The notes below the pieces were generated by a model. It was not told where the DNA came from, searched no databases, and worked only from the letters and a program-made list of their open reading frames with translations. From assembly GCF_900110255.1 (NCBI RefSeq), contig NZ_FODD01000043.1:1-64000 (forward strand): 64,000 nucleotides of DNA. The letters are read 5' to 3'. This DNA is from Actinacidiphila rubida. GTDB taxonomy: Bacteria > Actinomycetota > Actinomycetes > Streptomycetales > Streptomycetaceae. Numbering within the stretch: position 1 is the stretch's first letter; every line of letters starts with the position of its first letter. The position numbers and the translations under genes were made by a program. Shown in pieces: positions 32,615 to 41,371 of the stretch.

Positions 32615-33589
32615 TCAGACCCACCCGCGGCGTACGACCTCCATCCCGGCCTGGAAACGGGTCTCGGCCCCCGTCTCCGCCATCATCTTGTGGATGTGGC
32701 GGTGGACCGTCCGCACACTCCAGCCGAGCGTGCGGGCGATCGTCTCGTCGGTGGCCCCGGTCGCGAGCAGGCCCAGGAGCTCCCCGGCGACGGCGGGTTG
32801 ATCGGCCTGCATGCCGGCCCGCTTGATCCGGTTGAAGGAGACAGCCCGATCCCAGATCGCCTCGAAGAGCTCGCTGAAGGCGTCGAGCATGGACGACGGC
32901 CGCACGAGGTAGGCCGCATCGGCCACCGCTCGCCGTGAGATCGGGATCAACGCGAGCTGGTCGTCGCAGAGCACCATCTTCATCGGCACATGCCCGGAGA
33001 CCCGCGCGCGCTCGCCGTGCTGGATGCGCCGCCAGACGTCGTCCAGGCGACCCGGAATCTCGAGGGCCGACGGATGGTAGACGACGCGGTACACCAGGCC
33101 GCGTTGCTCGGCCTGGCTGAACTGCTCGGGATTGCCGGCCACCGGGTGGTCGAGATAGGGCGGCATGTCGAGCGCCCGGATCTGGCGTTGCGCGGTGCGC
33201 TGGAGCCGGATGACGGCGTTCTGCACGTTGACCGCACCGTCGACGATCTCGATCAGTGAGGCAGGATCGGGCGTGTCCCGGTCGAGCGCCGCCTGCTCGG
33301 TGGCGAGTTGCTGCGCGTGTGCCCGCAACTGCATCAGTTCCCGCTGCCGTTCCGCGATCAGCGAGCTCGCCGCGGCATCCGGAGGCACGGCGACGTACTG
33401 GACAGGGCTGACGGGCAACCTGGTGGCCAGCCCGCGCTCGACCAGCCGCCCCAGAATCCGGCTCGTCTGGCCCCGCGACAAGGCGATGTCGGCCGCGAGG
33501 GTCTCGGCCTCGCTCCGGCCTCGCCGCACCAGGGCCTCGTACGCGAGTGCGTCGACGCCGGAGATGCCGACCGCTTCCCACATGGTCAC
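32615..33589 (-). CDS. TrmB/LuxR-type transcriptional regulator, copy 2
   Basis: A 324-residue protein. N-terminal TrmB winged helix (DALAYEALVRRGRSEAETLA ADIALSRGQTSRILGRL), a coiled-coil linker rich in Gln/Arg (ERQRELMQLRAHAQQLATEQ), a phospholipase-D-like or effector region (VVYHPSALEIPG ... MKMVLCDDQLALIPI), then a LuxR helix-turn-helix (LLGLLATGATDETIARTLGW SVRTVHRHIHKMM). It is related to the 27910-28944 product. It is divergent from protease copy B; the 170-bp gap carries four TGACAGG boxes that are candidate binding sites. Confidence 0.82.
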   Translation of the reverse strand: MTMWEAVGISGVDALAYEALVRRGRSEAETLAADIALSRGQTSRILGRLVERGLATRLPVSPVQYVAVPPDAAASSLIAERQRELMQLRAHAQQLATEQAALDRDTPDPASLIEIVDGAVNVQNAVIRLQRTAQRQIRALDMPPYLDHPVAGNPEQFSQAEQRGLVYRVVYHPSALEIPGRLDDVWRRIQHGERARVSGHVPMKMVLCDDQLALIPISRRAVADAAYLVRPSSMLDAFSELFEAIWDRAVSFNRIKRAGMQADQPAVAGELLGLLATGATDETIARTLGWSVRTVHRHIHKMMAETGAETRFQAGMEVVRRGWV

Positions 33590-33614
33590 CCCTCGTCAGT
33601 GCACGTCAGAACTC

Positions 33615-33703
33615 TGACAGGTGACAGGAATCCGCACCCGGAAATGATTGTGGGCCGAGTTTACCGTCTGACAGGATCCCGACAACTCCCTTGATGTGAC
33701 AGG
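33615..33703. promoter_or_regulatory. Four TGACAGG boxes in the regulator/protease divergent region
   Basis: TGACAGG occurs at 33615-33621 and 33622-33628 (head-to-tail, no gap), 33669-33675 and 33697-33703, all in the same orientation. This density in under 100 bp is far above chance for a 7-mer. The likely binder is the adjacent TrmB/LuxR-type protein; that is inference. Confidence 0.5.
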
Positions 33704-33710
33704 TAGCTGA

Positions 33711-33746
33711 CACGCAGTGGGATGCGAGCACGCAGTGGGATGCGAG
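33711..33746 (+). repeat. Perfect 18-bp tandem duplication just before the protease start
   Basis: cacgcagtgggatgcgag (33711-33728) is repeated exactly at 33729-33746, ending 16 bases before the ATG at 33763. The duplication lies in the 5' leader and lengthens the distance between the TGACAGG boxes and the start codon. Confidence 0.9.
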
Positions 33747-33762
33747 ATGGGAGCCCGTGCAC

Positions 33763-36700
33763 ATGCGTTCACCGACTCGACGACGCAGGCGGGCGGCACA
33801 CCTGTCGCTCCGCTCGTCGACCGCGGCTCTGGTGATGGTCATCACAGCCGCGGCCGCGGTGGTCCTGCCGACCACCGCCCAGGCGGCCGACGGCAACGAG
33901 GCCGGAACGGCCACACCCGCAGCCGCGACGGCACCACCGCCGCCCACCCGTGCGGCGGCGCGGCCCACGCCTGACAAGTTCGCCGTGCCGGCAGGGTGCA
34001 ACATCGGCCATGACACCGCGCGGGGTAACGACGGCAACGACACCCCCTACGCACGCTGCTTCGCCAACGGTCTGGCCGACGCGCAGGGCCGGCTCGTGCA
34101 GCAGGACGACGAGCCGCTGCCGACCTCGCTCGGGCCCACCGACATACAGCAGGCGTACAACCTGCCGTCGGGCGGCGGCGGCCGCACGGTCGCCATCGTC
34201 GACGCGTTCGGCTACGACAGCGCGGAGTCCGATCTGGCCGTATTCCGCGCTCACTACGGGCTTTCCCCCTGTACGACGGAGAACGGCTGCTTCACCAAGG
34301 TCGACCAGCGCGGCGGCACGGACTACCCGGCCGAGAACCCCGACTGGTCGATCGAGACGGCGCTCGACGTCGATGCCGTCTCCTCGGCCTGCCCCGACTG
34401 CCACATCCTGCTGGTGCAGGCGGACAACAACGGCTCGCCGAACCTCGGGCAGGCGGTCGACACCGCAGCCCGCCTGGGCGCCGTGGCCATCTCGAACTCG
34501 TACGGCGTGGACGGCGAGTTCCCGTACGAGTCGTCCTACGACCACTACTACGACCACCCGGGCATCGCCGTGACGGTCTCGAGCGGCGACTCCGGCCATG
34601 TGCAGAGCTATCCCGCGACCGACCCCGACGTCATAGCCGTCGGCGGCACGACGCTGAACAAGGATTCGTCCTCGTCACGCGGGTGGACCGAGACCGCCTG
34701 GTGGAGCGGGGGCAGCGGCTGCTCGTTGTACGAGTCCGCGCCCGGCTTCCAGCAGGACAGTGCGACCGGGTGCGCCGGAAAGCGGGCGACCGCCGACGTC
34801 GCCGCCGACGCCGACTCGGAAAGCGGCCTCGCCGTCTACAACACGCTCGGCCAGGACGGCTGGGCACAGTGGGGCGGGACCTCCCTGGCCTCACCGCTGG
34901 TCTCCGCGATGTACGCACTCGCCGGCCCGGCGGTGCCCGGCACCTACCCGGCGAGCTACGTCTACCGCAAGCACGCGTCGCTCAATGACGTGACCGACGG
35001 CACCAACGACTCCTGCGGCGACATCTCGTGCACCGCCGGTCCCGGCTGGGACGGGCCGACCGGCGTCGGGACGCCGAACGGCGTCTCCGCGCTCACGCTC
35101 GGCCCGTCCGCCGACGTCACGGGCAAGGTCACCGCGGACCACAAGGCGCTCCCCGGCGCCTCGGTCACCCTCACGGGCCCCGACGGCTACGCCTTCCACG
35201 GCGTCACCGACGCGCACGGCCGCTACGACGTCGCAGTCGCGGCGGGCACCTACCGGATGGCGGTATCCGACTTCGGGTACGACGGCGGCACCCTCGACGG
35301 GGTGACCGTCACGGCGGGCCACAGCGTCAGCCGCTCCGTCGATCTCAGGAAGCTGCGGACCCGCACCGTGAGCGGCACAGTCCACGACGCCTCGGGGCAG
35401 GGCTGGCCGATCTACGCCAGGATCACCGTCAAGGGCGATCCGAACGGCGCCGTCTTCACCGACCCGGTCACCGGGCGGTACAGCGTGCACCTGCCGGTGG
35501 GAACGTCATACACACTGAGCGCGACGCCTGTCGACATGCCCGGCTACCGCACGGCGACGGGCACGGTCGACCTCGGCGCCGGATCCGGCACGGTCACCCA
35601 CGACATCGGGCTCGACGTCGACGCGACGACCTGCACCGCCGCCGGCTACGGCTACACCTACGACGGCGCCGGTGCCGACTTCACGGGCTGGTCGGCCGCG
35701 CAGGACGGCTGGTCGGTCACCGACGACGCCGGGCAGGGCAAGACGTGGGTCTTCGACGACCCCGGTCAGAAGGGCAACCTGACGGGCGGGAGCGGCCAGT
35801 TCGCGATCCTCGACGACTGGTACCACGGCGCCACCCACGACAGCAGCCTGGTGACACCCACGCTCGACCTCACCCGTCAGACGGCCCCGCAGATCGGCTT
35901 CGACACCTATTTCTACTACCCCGGGTTCGGCGAGCAGACCGGCTACGTCGATCTCAGCCTCGACGGCGGCGCCACCTGGCAGACGGTCTGGACGACACCG
36001 CACCTGATGATCCAGGGCCAGATCACGCTGCCCCTGCCGCAGGCCGCCGGGGCCTCCGACGTCAAGGTCCGCTTCCGGTTCCCCGGGGACTACGACAACT
36101 TCTGGGAGCTCGACAACGTCTTCGTGGGCTCGCGCTCGTGCACTGCCCAGGCAGGCGGACTCGTCGCCGGCCAGGTCACGGACGCGAACACCGGTGCCCC
36201 GCTGACGGGCGCCGAGGTCTCGATGCCCGGCGGCACTCCCGGCGTCACCGGGACCACGAACGACGACCCGGCACTCGGCGACGGCTTCTACTGGCTCTTC
36301 GCTCCCGGCACTGCCGGCCGGTCGACGACCGCGGCCGGTCGCCACTACACCACGGCAACGGCCACGGTCACCCCGCGAGCGCACGCGGTCGTCGACAAGG
36401 ACTGGGCGCTGCAGGCCGGACAGGTGACGGCCGGACCGGCATCGATCTCGGTGCGCTCCGGCAAGGGCTCCTCGACGACGTCGCAGAGGAGCACCCTGAC
36501 GCTGACCAACACCGGCACACAGCCGGCGACGGTGAGCATCGTCGAGCAGGACGGCGGCTTCACCCCTCAGGGTGGGAAGCACCAGGACACCTCGCCCGGA
36601 GCGCCGCTGAAGCGGACGAAGGTTGCGACGTCGCCGCGTCCCTTCGGCCCCCGACACGCGGCCGGAGCAGGGACGCCACCACCGAAGGAGGCCGAGGTCA

Positions 36701-37761
36701 ACCCGGCCTGGTCGGACCTGCCGGACTACCCCACGCCGATCATGGACAACGTCGTGGCGGAGCACGGCGGGACCGTCTACTCGGTAAGCGGCTACAACGA
36801 CTCGGGAGTCACGGCCGACGGAGCCGCGTACGACCCGTCCGCCGGGACGTGGCGAGCGATCGCCCCCATGCCGCAGGCGCGCGAGAACGCCATGGGCGGG
36901 TTCGTCAACGGGAAGCTGTACGTCACCGGCGGCTGGGACCCGCAGGGCGACCCGACGTCGACGACGTACGTCTACGACCCGGCCAAGGACTCCTGGTCGC
37001 GGGCGGCGGACATGCCGGCAGCGGCAACGGACGCGGCCGCGGCCGTCGTGGGCGGGCACCTGTACGTCGTCGCGGGCTGCTCCACCTCCCTCTGCGACAC
37101 CGCGTCGTCCGTCTACCGGTACGACCCGCACACGGACGTCTGGACGCGGCTGGCCGACTACCCGCAGGACGAGGTACTGCTCGGCTGCGCGGCATCGGGC
37201 GACGGCCTGGTCTGCGCCGGCGGCATCGGGCCGGTGACGGACGACCCGACCGGCGCGGCGTACCAGTACAGCGCCGGGTCCGACACCTGGAAGCGCGTGA
37301 CCGACATGCCGAATCCCACCTGGGGAATGGGCTACACAGGCGCCGGAGGAAAACTGCAGATCGTCGGCGGCATCGTCACCTACGACGCCACCAACCAGGC
37401 GGAGGAGTACGACCCCACCACGGGTGTGTGGTCGGCACTGCCCAATGCGACCTACGCGCTCTTCCGCGGCGGCGCGGCCTGCGGTCTGACACGCGTCGGC
37501 GGCGGGCTCTCCTCCTCCATGCCGGCGCCGTACGCCGAGGTGCTGCCGGGACAGGACGCCTGCGTCACCGGCTCGGACGTCGGATGGCTCTCGACGTCCC
37601 GGGCCCAGGTCACCGTCCCGGCGGGCAAGACCGTGACCGTCCAGGTGCGCACGGACGCCTCCGCGGTGTCCACTCCGGGCACGTACCAGGCCCAGTTGGC
37701 CTTCGTCACCGACACGCCCTACGTCATCCCGCCGGTGAACGTGGCACTCACGACCCGGTGA
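33763..37761 (+). CDS. Secreted S53 (sedolisin) protease with C-terminal kelch repeats, copy B
   Basis: 1332 residues from ATG 33763, with GGGAG 9 bases upstream; a GTG at 33757 is possible. The signal peptide ends near AQA-AD (about residue 42). S53 domain: Glu198 and Asp202 (WSIETALDVDA), oxyanion Asp276 (VSSGDSG), Ser374 (WGGTSLASPL), Ca-site block CTAGPGWDGPTGVGTPNG. Two carboxypeptidase-regulatory-like repeats (GKVTADHKALPG, GTVHDASGQGWPIY), a beta-sandwich (YDGAGADFTGWSAAQDGWSV) and a kelch region (LYVTGGWDPQGD, LYVVAGCSTS) follow. Domain order and many blocks match copy A, so the two arose by duplication. A hairpin at 37772-37815 ends the transcript. Confidence 0.92.
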   Translation: MRSPTRRRRRAAHLSLRSSTAALVMVITAAAAVVLPTTAQAADGNEAGTATPAAATAPPPPTRAAARPTPDKFAVPAGCNIGHDTARGNDGNDTPYARCFANGLADAQGRLVQQDDEPLPTSLGPTDIQQAYNLPSGGGGRTVAIVDAFGYDSAESDLAVFRAHYGLSPCTTENGCFTKVDQRGGTDYPAENPDWSIETALDVDAVSSACPDCHILLVQADNNGSPNLGQAVDTAARLGAVAISNSYGVDGEFPYESSYDHYYDHPGIAVTVSSGDSGHVQSYPATDPDVIAVGGTTLNKDSSSSRGWTETAWWSGGSGCSLYESAPGFQQDSATGCAGKRATADVAADADSESGLAVYNTLGQDGWAQWGGTSLASPLVSAMYALAGPAVPGTYPASYVYRKHASLNDVTDGTNDSCGDISCTAGPGWDGPTGVGTPNGVSALTLGPSADVTGKVTADHKALPGASVTLTGPDGYAFHGVTDAHGRYDVAVAAGTYRMAVSDFGYDGGTLDGVTVTAGHSVSRSVDLRKLRTRTVSGTVHDASGQGWPIYARITVKGDPNGAVFTDPVTGRYSVHLPVGTSYTLSATPVDMPGYRTATGTVDLGAGSGTVTHDIGLDVDATTCTAAGYGYTYDGAGADFTGWSAAQDGWSVTDDAGQGKTWVFDDPGQKGNLTGGSGQFAILDDWYHGATHDSSLVTPTLDLTRQTAPQIGFDTYFYYPGFGEQTGYVDLSLDGGATWQTVWTTPHLMIQGQITLPLPQAAGASDVKVRFRFPGDYDNFWELDNVFVGSRSCTAQAGGLVAGQVTDANTGAPLTGAEVSMPGGTPGVTGTTNDDPALGDGFYWLFAPGTAGRSTTAAGRHYTTATATVTPRAHAVVDKDWALQAGQVTAGPASISVRSGKGSSTTSQRSTLTLTNTGTQPATVSIVEQDGGFTPQGGKHQDTSPGAPLKRTKVATSPRPFGPRHAAGAGTPPPKEAEVNPAWSDLPDYPTPIMDNVVAEHGGTVYSVSGYNDSGVTADGAAYDPSAGTWRAIAPMPQARENAMGGFVNGKLYVTGGWDPQGDPTSTTYVYDPAKDSWSRAADMPAAATDAAAAVVGGHLYVVAGCSTSLCDTASSVYRYDPHTDVWTRLADYPQDEVLLGCAASGDGLVCAGGIGPVTDDPTGAAYQYSAGSDTWKRVTDMPNPTWGMGYTGAGGKLQIVGGIVTYDATNQAEEYDPTTGVWSALPNATYALFRGGAACGLTRVGGGLSSSMPAPYAEVLPGQDACVTGSDVGWLSTSRAQVTVPAGKTVTVQVRTDASAVSTPGTYQAQLAFVTDTPYVIPPVNVALTTR

Positions 37762-37771
37762 GGTGAGCCCG

Positions 37772-37815
37772 GCGGTGCCGGGTCGGCCTGGGGCTACCCA
37801 CCGACCCGGCACCGC
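37772..37815. terminator. Terminator between protease copy B and the aldo/keto reductase
   Basis: gcggtgccgggtcgg (37772-37786) pairs perfectly with ccgacccggcaccgc (37801-37815) around a 14-base loop, 10 bases past the protease stop. Confidence 0.8.
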
Positions 37816-38026
37816 TGCTTCACATCTGCGTGCCACACCTCCGCCACCTCCGCTCCCGGACGTTCACCGCCCACCCGGCAACAGCGCCGCTACCGGGGCC
37901 TGCGCACGGAGAACCCGCTGCCGTCAGGGTCGAACGTCGGTCGTCAGGATCGACGACCTGGTCCCCCTCGGGACGCAGTCCGGGGCCGGAGTCCAGGCGA
38001 CGCAGGTCGACGACAGCGTCCCGCAA

Positions 38027-38962
38027 TCAGGGAACGAGGTGGCCCGCCGCGCGGAACAGCTCGTACCACTCGGCCCGGGTCAGCGGCAGGTCCGAGCCCT
38101 GGGCCGCGCCCGCGACGCGCTCGGGGCTGGTGGTGCCGAGCACGACCTGCATCTGAGCGGGGTGGCGGGTGATCCAGGCGGTCGCGATCGCGATGGCGGG
38201 GACGTCGTAGCGGGCGGCGAGGCGGTCGATGACGGCGTTGAGCTCGGGGTAGTCCGGCGAGCCGAGGAAGACGCCCGTGAAGAAACCGGCCTGGAAGGGC
38301 GACCAGGCCTGGACGGTGATGTCGTTCAGGCGGCAGTAGTCGACGATCCCGCCGCCGTCGAGGGTGACGGACTGCTGCTCCGCGAGCATGTTCGCGGCGA
38401 CCCCTTGCGTGACGATCGGCGCGTGCGTGATCGAGAGCTGAAGCTGGTTGGCCACGATGGGCTGGCGCACGTACCTGCGCAGCAGGTCGATCTGACGTGG
38501 CGTGTGGTTCGAGACGCCGAAGGCCCGGACCTTACCCGAGGACGCGAGCTCGTCGAAGGCACGAGCCACCTCTTCCGGCTCGACCAGAGCGTCGGGGCGG
38601 TGGAGCAGCAGGATGTCGATGCGGTCGGTCCCCAGGGCTGCGAGTGAACCTTCGACCGACTTCACGATGTGCTCGTAGGAGAAGTCGAAGTACGGCCCCT
38701 CTGTGACGATTCCCGCCTTGGTCTGGATCGTGATCTCGTCGCGCTGCGACGGGGTCAGCGCCATCGCCTCGGCGAAGCGGCGCTCACAGGCGTGCAGTTC
38801 GCCGCCGTAGATGTCGGCGTGGTCGACGAAGTCGATACCCGCGTCACGCGCGGTGCGCACGAGTTCCCGGACCTCCTCGTCGGTCTTGTCGGCGATACGC
38901 ATCAGGCCGAGGACGACGTTCGGCGCGAGGATGTCGGTGCCGGGCAAGGTGAAGGTCTTCAC
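38027..38962 (-). CDS. Aldo/keto reductase (YdhF-like)
   Basis: A 311-residue TIM-barrel protein with the complete AKR tetrad: Asp47 and Tyr52 in GIDFVDHADIYGG, Lys82 in IQTKAG, His121 in LLLHRPD. The NADPH-binding end has VLGTTSPERV. The opening MKTFTLPGTDILAPNVVLGL and the length fit the YdhF-type oxidoreductases of bacteria. GAAAGGA precedes the ATG by about 6 bases. It is a single-gene unit; the substrate is unknown. Confidence 0.9.
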   Translation of the reverse strand: MKTFTLPGTDILAPNVVLGLMRIADKTDEEVRELVRTARDAGIDFVDHADIYGGELHACERRFAEAMALTPSQRDEITIQTKAGIVTEGPYFDFSYEHIVKSVEGSLAALGTDRIDILLLHRPDALVEPEEVARAFDELASSGKVRAFGVSNHTPRQIDLLRRYVRQPIVANQLQLSITHAPIVTQGVAANMLAEQQSVTLDGGGIVDYCRLNDITVQAWSPFQAGFFTGVFLGSPDYPELNAVIDRLAARYDVPAIAIATAWITRHPAQMQVVLGTTSPERVAGAAQGSDLPLTRAEWYELFRAAGHLVP

Positions 38963-39300
38963 GACGGCGTTCCTTTCAGAAGTTCAGATCGGCGCACAAC
39001 GAGCGAGGCCGCCGGCTCCGCCAGGTCTCATCAAACCCTTTACGGTTCGCCGGGTAGAGAGCGGGGGTGTTGCTGGACGTATTCCTGGACGGCCTGCGCT
39101 GCGTGCACTGAGCCGGGTGCGCCGGGAACGTACGTCAGGCCCCTGCCTTCGGTCGACGAGCGACTGGGTCCCTATGACGGCGAGCAGTTCGAGGCGTTCG
39201 GCGTCCTCGGTGCCGGGTTCGGCGGTGCAGACCGTGATGTTGTGCGGCCCGAACGTGGGACGCACGGCGCAGCGGGATGGGATGCCGCCGTCCCGGCAGG
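38963..39300. other. Intergenic region without a supported gene
   Basis: About 340 bases between the aldo/keto reductase start and the end of the sigma-factor operon. I see no coding frame, repeat or strong hairpin. Confidence 0.4.
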
Positions 39301-40008
39301 TCAGGGGACGGGCGCCGGGGCCGCACAGGATTCGTCGGGCGACATTCGCGGACCGGAACGCTGCGTGTACCAGGCAGTTGCAACGGCCATGGTCACCGCC
39401 TTGGGCACGGCCTTGAGCCCGACCGCGCGGGCGGCGGAGTGCCCACGTTTGGGACCGTGGGGCCGGGCCACGTGCGGGTGCAGCTTCTTCCCGAGTCGTG
39501 ACGGGCGCACCTCTTGAGTGCGGACCGCGGAATGTGGGCGAGGAACGTTCTGCGACGGCGCCTCGGGCGGCTGTGCGTGATTGGTTTCCCACGTATGAGG
39601 GCCATGGGCCGAAGTCGGCATGCCGGTAGGGAGAGGGGAGGGGGTGCCTGAGGGGGCGTGTGCAGGCGTGGCGTGGCTGAAGGGGAGAGGCATCCCCGTG
39701 CGATCGGCGGCGAAGGCTGCGCCGGCCAGGGTGAGTGCCGCGGCGGCCGCGATCCCGAACGATTTCAGGAGACGGCGACCCGTGGACTTGACGGGCGCGG
39801 CGAACCGGGCCTCGGATCGTCCCGCGGCGCGGAAGGCCGCGACCGCGGCTTCCTCGCCCCTGCCTACCCGTGCCACGTCGGGAAACGTCGTGGCGGAGAG
39901 CAGGGCGGCGACAGGGTCGTCGGCCGGTGGCCGGCGATGGCGGGCAGTCTCGAGGAGGTCCTCCGCCTCGTGGGCGTCCAGTTCTTCGTCCGGGCTGCCG
40001 TTGCTCAT
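39301..40008 (-). CDS. Membrane protein partnered with the ECF sigma factor (possible anti-sigma factor)
   Basis: 235 residues from ATG 40006-40008, with GAGAGGGGG 5 bases upstream. A cytoplasmic acidic N-terminus (DEELDAHEAEDLLETAR, DDPVAALLSAT) of ~80 residues precedes one span at 83-101 and a His/Pro/Ser-rich extracytoplasmic tail (PLPFSHATPAHAPSGTPSPL). The order sigma factor then membrane protein is the usual sigma/anti-sigma arrangement. There is no zinc-binding HxxxCxxC motif, so it would not be a ZAS-type anti-sigma factor. The gap after the sigma gene is 34 bases. Confidence 0.65.
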   Translation of the reverse strand: MSNGSPDEELDAHEAEDLLETARHRRPPADDPVAALLSATTFPDVARVGRGEEAAVAAFRAAGRSEARFAAPVKSTGRRLLKSFGIAAAAALTLAGAAFAADRTGMPLPFSHATPAHAPSGTPSPLPTGMPTSAHGPHTWETNHAQPPEAPSQNVPRPHSAVRTQEVRPSRLGKKLHPHVARPHGPKRGHSAARAVGLKAVPKAVTMAVATAWYTQRSGPRMSPDESCAAPAPVP

Positions 40009-40042
40009 TGCGCCCCCTCTCGCTGATCGCGAGTCGATGGTG

Positions 40043-40642
40043 TCACACCGTGTTCCCCGAGGGCACCGGCTCACGGAGCCTGCCGGCCAGACTGCGCAGG
40101 CCACGGTGGGCCGCGGTGCGGATGGCCCCCGGTTTCTTGTCGAGGATGCGGCCGGCCGAGGCGGCATCGAGGCCTATGACGACGCGTAACAGGATGGCTT
40201 GGGCCTGTTCGTGGGGGAGTTGGGCGATGAGTGCGAGGGCGGCGGTGGTGGAGAGGGAATCCGTGGCGGCCTGTTCGGTGTCGTCGGCCGCGGGGCGCTG
40301 GCCGATCTCTTCCAGCGGCAGTGTAGGGCGCCGTCGGCGGAGTTGGTCGATGGCGCGGTGGCGGGCGATCGTTGTGGTCCAGCCGCGGAAGCCGTCCGCG
40401 TCCCCGGTGAAGGACCGAATGTCGCGTGCGACGCGGGCCCAGGTCTCCGAGGCGATGTCCTCGGCGTCGGTCTCGCCGACCATGGCGCGCAGGTAGTTCA
40501 GCAGGCGCGGCTGCACAGCCCGGTAGACGAGGCGAAAGGCGTCCTCGTCGCCGGTGCGGGCGCGCTCGATGGCGACCGTGAGCAGCACGTCTGATGCGCG
40601 GTTGGAGGAGACACCGGTTGGCGGGAAGTGCGGGTCAGGCAT
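40043..40642 (-). CDS. ECF-type RNA polymerase sigma factor
   Basis: 199 residues from ATG 40640-40642, which overlaps the lipoprotein stop (ATGCCTGA); the frame is open to 40732 but the overlap favours the later start. Region 2 is FRLVYRAVQPRLLNYLRAMV GETDAEDIASETWARV, followed by a WTTTIARHRAIDQLRRRRP end. Region 4 is LIAQLPHEQAQAILLRVVIG LDAASAGRILDKKPGAIRTA AHRGL, the sigma-70 helix-turn-helix that contacts -35. Target promoters are unknown. Confidence 0.88.
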   Translation of the reverse strand: MPDPHFPPTGVSSNRASDVLLTVAIERARTGDEDAFRLVYRAVQPRLLNYLRAMVGETDAEDIASETWARVARDIRSFTGDADGFRGWTTTIARHRAIDQLRRRRPTLPLEEIGQRPAADDTEQAATDSLSTTAALALIAQLPHEQAQAILLRVVIGLDAASAGRILDKKPGAIRTAAHRGLRSLAGRLREPVPSGNTV

Positions 40643-41072
40643 CGGATGCGGCGTTGCCACGTGCCGTCGCCGTGGCCTGGGTCGTGCATGCGGCGCGGCC
40701 GTAGGAACCCTGGGCGAGGGAAGTGCCGACACGTCGCCCGTCGACCGTGAGGGAGCAGGTGGCCTTCCCGCCGGTCCGTCCGAGTACCACGGTGAGCGTC
40801 ACACCGCGCGTGCCGTCGCTTCGCTGGCCCGTCCTGTGCCAGGGCAAGGTGACCCCCGTGGCGGTGCCGCCGGACGTACCGGACCAGGTGATGTCGGCGG
40901 TGCCGTGGCCGTCGACCTGGTAGCTGACGATGTGTCTGGTCGGCCGGGGGGAGTCTTGTGCCGGATGGCCGGCGGCTGAGGACGTGCCGCTGCAGGCGGC
41001 GGCGAGCAGGCAGGTTCCGGCTGCGGAGACGGTGGTGATCCGGGAGAGCAGTGTGCGGGCCGATGCGGACAT
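40635..41072 (-). CDS. MmpS-like secreted lipoprotein
   Basis: 145 residues from ATG 41070-41072, with GGAGGGGG about 7 bases upstream. The signal peptide ends in the lipobox LLAAAC (Cys27), so it is a membrane-anchored lipoprotein. The mature part VSYQVDGHGTADITWSGTSG ... VTLPWHRTG ... VTLTVVLGRTGGKATCSLTV DG ... GRAAC is the beta-sandwich of the MmpS-type/transport accessory family, with two cysteines that may bridge. It is the first gene of the operon with the sigma factor and membrane protein. No MmpL is nearby. Confidence 0.78.
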   Translation of the reverse strand: MSASARTLLSRITTVSAAGTCLLAAACSGTSSAAGHPAQDSPRPTRHIVSYQVDGHGTADITWSGTSGGTATGVTLPWHRTGQRSDGTRGVTLTVVLGRTGGKATCSLTVDGRRVGTSLAQGSYGRAACTTQATATARGNAASDA

Positions 41073-41371
41073 GTGCGGTCCCCCTCCTCTGGTACAGCGG
41101 TTGGCCGAGGTGGCAACGCCCTTGGCGGCGCGGCTGTCTCAGCGAGCGCAGACGTTACAGCGGCTGTTCGTCGTATCTGTAGACCCTGTGAGCACCTCTC
41201 CTCACGGGTGGCGGGGGCAAAGCGGGGCAACGATGGTCACCTCACATGAGTCGTGTGACGTGAGTCACTCTTCGCGTCCCGTGGTGACGTTCCCGGGCCC
41301 TGTTGCGGTGTGCGGGTGGACGGTCTTCGGGCCGTGCGCGCCCATACGGGTTCGGATGAGGGGACGTGAGA

